Assembly (NCBI GenBank): GCA_942492125.1
Contig: CALODM010000013.1
Span: 1-64,000 of the forward strand
Length of the DNA: 64,000 nucleotides
Reading direction: 5' to 3'
From: BCD1 sp942492125
Lineage (GTDB): Bacteria > Bacteroidota > Bacteroidia > Chitinophagales > Saprospiraceae
In this document: positions 59,217-64,000 of the stretch, piece after piece
Position numbering within the stretch: position 1 is the first letter of the stretch
Layout of the letters: each line of letters starts with the position of its first letter
Translations under genes and position numbers: made by a program
Notes under the pieces: generated by a model
The model's database searches: none
The model's input: only the letters and a program-made list of their open reading frames with translations
What the model was told of the DNA's origin: nothing

Positions 59217-61047
59217 TTAATTTGCGACATTAAAGGCTCTGAGTCGCTGATAACGTTTAAAATCTCTTTCGAAATTTTTGGTTAGACCTGAGCGTTTCCT
59301 GGTTTTGACAAATTCTTCGGTTCGACCTTCTTCAAAGTCGTTATCTAGGAAATGGGTGTAGTAATATTTTTCCTCTTCTCCCTCGAAAAAGTATATTTCA
59401 ACATTGTCAAAGTTGACGATATAATTCTGGTTAATCTGAGCAAATAAAAAATTGGACTTATATTTCAATTCTGAAGACAATTGGCTTAACTGCACTCTGT
59501 GTTCCATGATCCTCCCGTCTTTGAGGAAAATGTGGGAGATTCTGTTCTGGTATTTTATATAAATAATATCTTCGATGAGAATTTTTCTTTTACCAAACCT
59601 GATTTCCTTGGCACCATGGGTTTCGTAGGCGGTTAACAAAAGTTCCAGGTCTTCCTTCTGATTTTTTATCTCATCCCTTTGATCTGTAATCTCTCTGTTT
59701 TTAGCTTCAATGATGGCGTTTTTCCTTTTAAGTTCTAGATTTTTCTGTTTTTCTCAAATGGACTTGTTTGTAGAGGAAAAATCCAACAAGGAGCGAAATG
59801 AAAATGAGAACCCCAAATATGATCAGGAAGATTAAAAGCGTTTTTGAATTCAGCTGAGCCTCGATAAGCTCTTTGTCCTTTTGAGCAATCAGTTTTTGAG
59901 CTTTTTCATCACGGTACCGCTGCTCAAGGGAGTTGATGGTTCTGAATTTTTCTTCATCGTAGAGACTATCCTTTAGCCCGACAATACTTTTGTTTATATC
60001 GAGGCTTTGTTTATACAGACCCATTGTTTCATAAATACGGGCTAAATTCCGTTTATTGTAAAGGACCAATTCGCGGAATTCACTTTCATGAGCAATTTTA
60101 AGAGCATTTTTACAGAAGGTTATGGCTTTGTCAAATTCACCTCTTTGGAGATAAATGGCACTGATATTTCCCAGGGTATTGGCTTCTCCCCAATTATTGT
60201 CGCGTGATTTGTAATTGTCAAGTGCTCTGAAATAATATTCCAGTGCCTGTCCGTCTTTACCCATTTCTTCATAGGAGACTCCGAGGTTGTTCAAAGCATT
60301 GTCAATGTTGCCAAGATCATTATATAATTTGGCACTATCAAGGGTGTTTTTAAACATCCGGAGAGCGTCTTCATAATTGCCCTGATTGTTAAAAATATTA
60401 CCCCTGTTTTGAAAAACTGTATTTAGTTGATGTCCGAATAAGCTTTCGTTCCTAAGGAATTGCTCCGCCTTAATATTGTATTCCATGGCCTTCTCAAAGT
60501 CCTTCATGAACCTGAAATTCTCAGAAATATTTATATAGACTGTGGCAATATTTGAAAGTGCATCAATTGATTCATAATTATTCAAGGCTTTGAGCAAATG
60601 TTCTATCGCTGTTGCATATTCTCCTTTTTTTTGCCAAATGACACCTTTTAAATTATAGACATTACCCTTGTATTTGGAGCTGAATAGAGAATCTATGGTT
60701 TCTGCCTCCACTTTTGTAAGAACTATATCACACCATTCTTCTGAGTTTTCAAAATCGTTTTGAAAAAAATATCCGATAGCCTTATTATAATAGCCTCCGA
60801 GTTCTCCTTCTGGATAGTTGATTGAGGAGGCAATTAAAATAATACTGTCTGCCAATGTAATTATGGATTGCGGCCCGGTATTACGGGCTTCCGTACATTT
60901 TTGTAACAGACTGTCAACCTGTTTTTTTTGAACCTGGTAGTTTTCAGAAAGAGGCGTATTATTGGTACAGCCTGAAATTGCCATAATGGCAACAAAGAAA
61001 ACCATCAGAGTCTTTGAAAAGAATGATATTTTTAATACTCCCCTCAT
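59217..61047 (-). CDS. TPR - transmembrane - coiled-coil - LytTR transcription regulator, one frameshift
   Basis: From ATG at 61047: a lipoprotein-like or signal-anchor N-terminus (FFVAIMAISGCTNN), about seven TPR units (IDNALNNLGVSYEEMGKDGQALEYYFRAL is typical), a transmembrane helix (LLIFLIIFGVLIFISLLVGFFLY), then a frame shift near 59750 into NLELKRKNAIIEAKNREITDQRDEIKNQKEDLE (coiled coil) and a LytTR DNA-binding domain (FGKRKILIEDIIYIKYQNRISHIFLKDGRIMEHRVQLSQLSSEL). About 610 residues. This layout is a common one-component membrane regulator in Bacteroidota. It likely senses an envelope signal through the TPR part; two LytTR-like sites lie just downstream. Confidence 0.85.
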
Positions 61048-61210
61048 TTAATTACTTAGAAAGCTAAAGCCTGTGGTCAACCTTTAACGTTTCGGTGCTT
61101 TAAGTTGAATAATCAAGTAAAAATAAGGAATTAAATGAATTGGGGTAGGGTAGTTCGAAAAATTTGGGTTTAGGATGGGGGCTCTTGTTATTAATGGAAA
61201 GCAGCAGACG

Positions 61211-61250
61211 AAAAAATCCCGGACCTGGATTTTTCCATGCCCGGGATTTT
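61211..61250 (-). terminator. Intrinsic terminator after the aldolase gene
   Basis: Arms AAAATCCCGG (61213-61222) and CCGGGATTTT (61241-61250); on the minus strand the stem is followed by TTTTTTCG. It lies 23 nt beyond the aldolase stop. Confidence 0.85.
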
Positions 61251-61272
61251 AATATCAAATTTAATTTAACAA

Positions 61273-62349
61273 TTAAGCATTTCTATTGATACAATTCAAA
61301 TCTTCGAAAGCCTGCTTCATTCTGGCCACAAATGCCTGCTCACCCGCACGCAGCCATTGACGAGGATCGTAGTATTTTTTGTTTGGCTTATCGTCGCCTT
61401 CCGGATTACCGATTTGGCTTTGCAGATAATCATGGTTTTTAGCAACATAAGCTCTTACACCGTCCCAGAAAGCCCATTGGGTATCGGTGTCGATGTTCAT
61501 TTTTACAGCACCGTACTCAACCGCTTCGCGGATTTCCTCCTGAGAAGACCCGGAGCCACCGTGGAAAACGAAGTTGATCGGATTCGGTTTGGTATTGAAT
61601 TTCTTCTGAACATAATCCTGTGAATTTTTCAGGATGATCGGGCGAAGAGAAACATTACCCGGCTTATAAACTCCGTGCACATTACCGAAGGCTGCAGCAA
61701 TGGTGAATCGGTTACTCACTGCAGATAATCTTTCGTATGCATATGCAACTTCTTCTGGTTGTGTATAAAGCCTGGAGCTGTCTACATCAGTATTGTCAAC
61801 ACCATCTTCCTCACCACCGGTCACACCAAGTTCGATTTCGAGTGTCATACCGATTTTGTCCATTCTTTCCAGGAATTTCACACAAGTGTCTACATTTTCC
61901 TCGATAGGTTCTGCAGAAAAATCAATCATGTGCGAACTGTACAATGGGTAACCATTCTTTTCGTAGAATTTTTCTCCTTCAGTGACGAGTCCGTCAATCC
62001 AGGGGAGTATTTTTTTGGCGCAGTGGTCGGTGTGCAGGATAACTGTGACGCCGTAAGCTTCGGCCATAGCGTGTACGTGTTGGGCTGCAGACACAGAGCC
62101 GAGAATAGTAGCTCTGAAATTATCATCATTCAAACCTTTCCCTGCGAAAAAGTAGGCACCTCCATTCGACAATTGGATGATTATGGGAGAATTGACAGCT
62201 GCAGCGGTTTCCAAAGCAGCGTTGATCGAGTCAGTGCCAATGGTATTCACTGCGGGTAACGCAAAATTATTTTCATTGGCGTAGTTCAATAATTCAGTGA
62301 CTTCATCGCCATGTAAAACTCCGGTACGGAATCTGGTATTCTTAGACAT
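61273..62349 (-). CDS. fbaA: Class II fructose-1,6-bisphosphate aldolase
   Basis: 358 residues, the length of the class IIA enzymes. Zinc and substrate motifs: VILHTDHCAKKILPWIDGL, FGNVHGVYKPG, and NFVFHGGSGSSQEEI, followed by MNIDTDTQWAF. It cleaves fructose-1,6-bisphosphate to the two triose phosphates, or the reverse in gluconeogenesis, which would be used when growing on acetyl-CoA-yielding substrates such as pyrimidines. It is preceded by the hairpin at 62368-62434. Confidence 0.95.
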   Translation of the reverse strand: MSKNTRFRTGVLHGDEVTELLNYANENNFALPAVNTIGTDSINAALETAAAVNSPIIIQLSNGGAYFFAGKGLNDDNFRATILGSVSAAQHVHAMAEAYGVTVILHTDHCAKKILPWIDGLVTEGEKFYEKNGYPLYSSHMIDFSAEPIEENVDTCVKFLERMDKIGMTLEIELGVTGGEEDGVDNTDVDSSRLYTQPEEVAYAYERLSAVSNRFTIAAAFGNVHGVYKPGNVSLRPIILKNSQDYVQKKFNTKPNPINFVFHGGSGSSQEEIREAVEYGAVKMNIDTDTQWAFWDGVRAYVAKNHDYLQSQIGNPEGDDKPNKKYYDPRQWLRAGEQAFVARMKQAFEDLNCINRNA

Positions 62350-62367
62350 AATACTTGTTTTATTAAT

Positions 62368-62434
62368 AAAAAAAGACCTCTAATTTCAACTGTACAAATG
62401 TAAGAAAAATTGTACAGGAAATCAGAGGTCTTTT
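62368..62434 (-). terminator. Long interrupted hairpin between trxB and the aldolase gene
   Basis: Outer arms AAAAGACCTCT and AGAGGTCTTTT (to 62434) and inner arms CTGTACAA and TTGTACAG form a two-part stem ending in seven T on the minus strand. It lies 115 nt after trxB and 19 nt before the aldolase start, so it may be a terminator for trxB, or a leader structure of the aldolase transcript. Confidence 0.7.
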
Positions 62435-62548
62435 AAAAAAAGTTACCCTTGGGATTCAGGCTTTAAATTACATAAAAAAAGGCAGGTTAAATGATTGTCA
62501 ATCAAATGTTTGCGGTAATTTAAAAACCTTTATAAATGGGTTTTTTCA

Positions 62549-63493
62549 TTAAATGATTTCTTTTTCTGTGAGATACCTTTCAGCATCCAGGGCAGCCATA
62601 CATCCCGTGCCTGCTGCAGTAACCGCCTGGCGGTAAACTTTGTCCTGGGCGTCACCGGCAACAAATACCCCTTCTATTTTAGTATGCGTTGAGCCGGGTC
62701 TTACTTTGAGATAGCCTGTTTCATCCCTGTCCAGCCAATCAGAAAAAATGTCTGTATTGGGTTTGTGACCAATTGCCACAAAAAATCCTTTGGCCGGAAT
62801 AACAGAGGTCTCCTTGGATTTATTATTAAACACTTTTACACCATCTACTTCTTCCTGACCCAAAACCTCAACAGCCTCTGTATTCCAGTGTATTTCGATG
62901 TTTTCCATATTCATGACCCGGTTTTGCATGATCTTGGAAGCTCTCAATTCATCACGTCTCACCAGCATATGCACTTTAGGACTTAGTTTTGCGAGATAGG
63001 AAGCTTCCTCACAGGCAGTATCTCCACCGCCAACGATAACCAACTCCTGGCCCCGGAAGAAGAACCCGTCACAGACTGCACAGGCAGATACTCCCTTGTT
63101 CATGAATTTTTGTTCAGATTCAAGCCCGAGCCATTTGGCACTTGCACCTGTTGAAATAATGATGGTGTCCGCATGAATTTCATCGCCACTCTCCGTCCAG
63201 GCTTTGTGTACCGGCCCGGTAAAGTCAACTTTGCTGATCATGTCATACCTGACCTGGGTGCCAAAACGTTCGGCCTGCTTACGGAAATCTTCCATCATTT
63301 GAGGCCCCATGACGCCATCCGGATAGCCTGGATAATTATCTACTTCTGTTGTAATGATCAATTGTCCGCCCGGGTCTTTTCCGGTATACAGCACCGGTTC
63401 CAGATTAGCTCTTGAGGCATAGATGGCTGCAGTGTATCCTGCCGGCCCGGAACCGATGATTAAACATTTGACATGTTCTTTTGCTTCTGACAT
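62549..63493 (-). CDS. trxB: Thioredoxin reductase
   Basis: 314 residues from the ATG at 63493, which starts MSEAKEHVKCLIIGSGPAGYTAAIYASRA; an in-frame extension to 63571 is AT-rich and not like the family. FAD motif GSGPAGYTAA, redox-active CAVC in SACAVCDGFFFRG, NADPH motif IVGGGDTACEEASYLA and the terminal VFVAGDAQDKVYRQAVTAAGTGCMAA. It passes electrons from NADPH to thioredoxin in the cytoplasm. Single-gene transcript ending in the hairpin at 62368-62434. Confidence 0.95.
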   Translation of the reverse strand: MSEAKEHVKCLIIGSGPAGYTAAIYASRANLEPVLYTGKDPGGQLIITTEVDNYPGYPDGVMGPQMMEDFRKQAERFGTQVRYDMISKVDFTGPVHKAWTESGDEIHADTIIISTGASAKWLGLESEQKFMNKGVSACAVCDGFFFRGQELVIVGGGDTACEEASYLAKLSPKVHMLVRRDELRASKIMQNRVMNMENIEIHWNTEAVEVLGQEEVDGVKVFNNKSKETSVIPAKGFFVAIGHKPNTDIFSDWLDRDETGYLKVRPGSTHTKIEGVFVAGDAQDKVYRQAVTAAGTGCMAALDAERYLTEKEII

Positions 63494-64000
63494 TATATCT
63501 TGTTTTTTTATTTTATTAATTGTGCAACAAAAATAGTAATTCTGACAATAGGGATATGTTATTTGGATCACAAATACCTTTCCCTGCTGATAGAAATAAT
63601 TGATCCGATATTAATTTTACTGATGAATTATTAAATTTGTACCAGTTTGTGGGGCTAAAATCAATCGGACCGCCTTCTTGAGGCAGATATTTCGTTCAGG
63701 TTTATTTGCACCGTTTTTATTTGAAGGAATACTTTTTATAAAATAGTCGCGAAAAAATCGAACATCAAGGCTTTTCTACCGTAAAAAAAATTTGGAGGGG
63801 TATAATCGTCTGGCATCAGGCAAGTCCCTATCTTACCAACCAATACAATACCAAAAGGACTTTTAGTATTCGAGTCAAAAAAAATGTAAGTTGCCACAAA
63901 AATCAAATTGAGGACTGTATTTTGATACTTTTTGGGTTTTGGATCCCAATTCTGAAACCTATTACCTCTGATAAATGATCGATTATGAAATTGAAACTTT
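63494..64000. other. Intergenic region; possible start of another gene at the edge
   Basis: About 500 AT-rich nt with no recognised RNA gene or repeat. An ATG at 63985 (MKLKL, signal-peptide-like) may begin a plus-strand gene that leaves the window; this is too short to confirm. Confidence 0.35.

Noticed and set aside
61759..62259. A 166-codon plus-strand ORF opposite the aldolase gene
   Set aside because: It is fully antisense to a well-conserved enzyme and has no recognisable domain.

Overview
The window comes from a member of the Bacteroidota, most likely a marine or sludge-type Saprospiria relative. The evidence is: several secreted proteins ending in type IX secretion (T9SS) sorting domains; a TonB receptor with an N-terminal STN domain paired with a DUF4249 lipoprotein; a TPR-TM-LytTR regulator; an OmpA protein with thrombospondin type 3 repeats; and few recognisable Shine-Dalgarno sites. 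No rRNA, tRNA, CRISPR array, integrase or transposase gene was recognised.

Layout. 1-5.7 kb: a broken STAND NTPase/FGE-sulfatase gene, then two paralogous secreted tail-fibre-like genes, all riddled with frameshifts. 5.8-9.8 kb (minus): a yeast-FCY1-type cytosine deaminase, then a polyamine-type cluster (membrane aminopropyltransferase, lipoprotein, DUF4178, SpeD). 10.3-18.2 kb (minus): reductive pyrimidine catabolism (preA, preT, beta-ureidopropionase, dihydropyrimidinase), interrupted by an OmpA gene and by a four-helix-bundle gene carrying a heptamer minisatellite. 18.3-19.5 kb: arsR-arsM with palindromic operators. 19.7-25.3 kb: hypothetical, TPR and T9SS-secreted proteins. 25.5-30.4 kb (minus): NCS1 transporter, class III aminotransferase and CoA-acylating semialdehyde dehydrogenase, which would import pyrimidine and convert beta-alanine to acetyl-CoA. 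30.5-36.6 kb: a broken SLC13 transporter, a secreted M4 metallopeptidase, a lipoprotein flavin-split-barrel protein, a 16-bp minisatellite and coaD. 36.6-51 kb: DUF368 transporter, membrane-anchored subtilisin, TonB/DUF4249 pair, Crp regulator, rRNA methyltransferase, GNAT, DUF2520, ftsE-like and dnaG. 51-59 kb (minus): three large T9SS surface proteins, one built from about ten repeats of about 95 residues. 59.2-63.5 kb (minus): TPR-LytTR regulator, class II aldolase, thioredoxin reductase.

How the genes work together. Cytosine deaminase gives uracil; PreA/PreT reduce it; dihydropyrimidinase and beta-ureidopropionase yield beta-alanine; the aminotransferase and dehydrogenase at 27-30 kb can take this to acetyl-CoA, with NCS1 supplying substrate. 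An 18-nt sequence from the arsM operator recurs before the DUF4249 gene. Two LytTR-like sites lie between the LytTR gene and the repeat-protein gene.

Caveat. Many genes carry single-base frameshifts, including dnaG, which should be essential (one shift is in a poly-A run), and the aminopropyltransferase, where a shifted frame restores the family sequence. I therefore read most lesions as sequencing or assembly indels rather than true pseudogenes, although the 1-5.7 kb and 30.5-32 kb stretches are damaged badly enough that real decay is possible.
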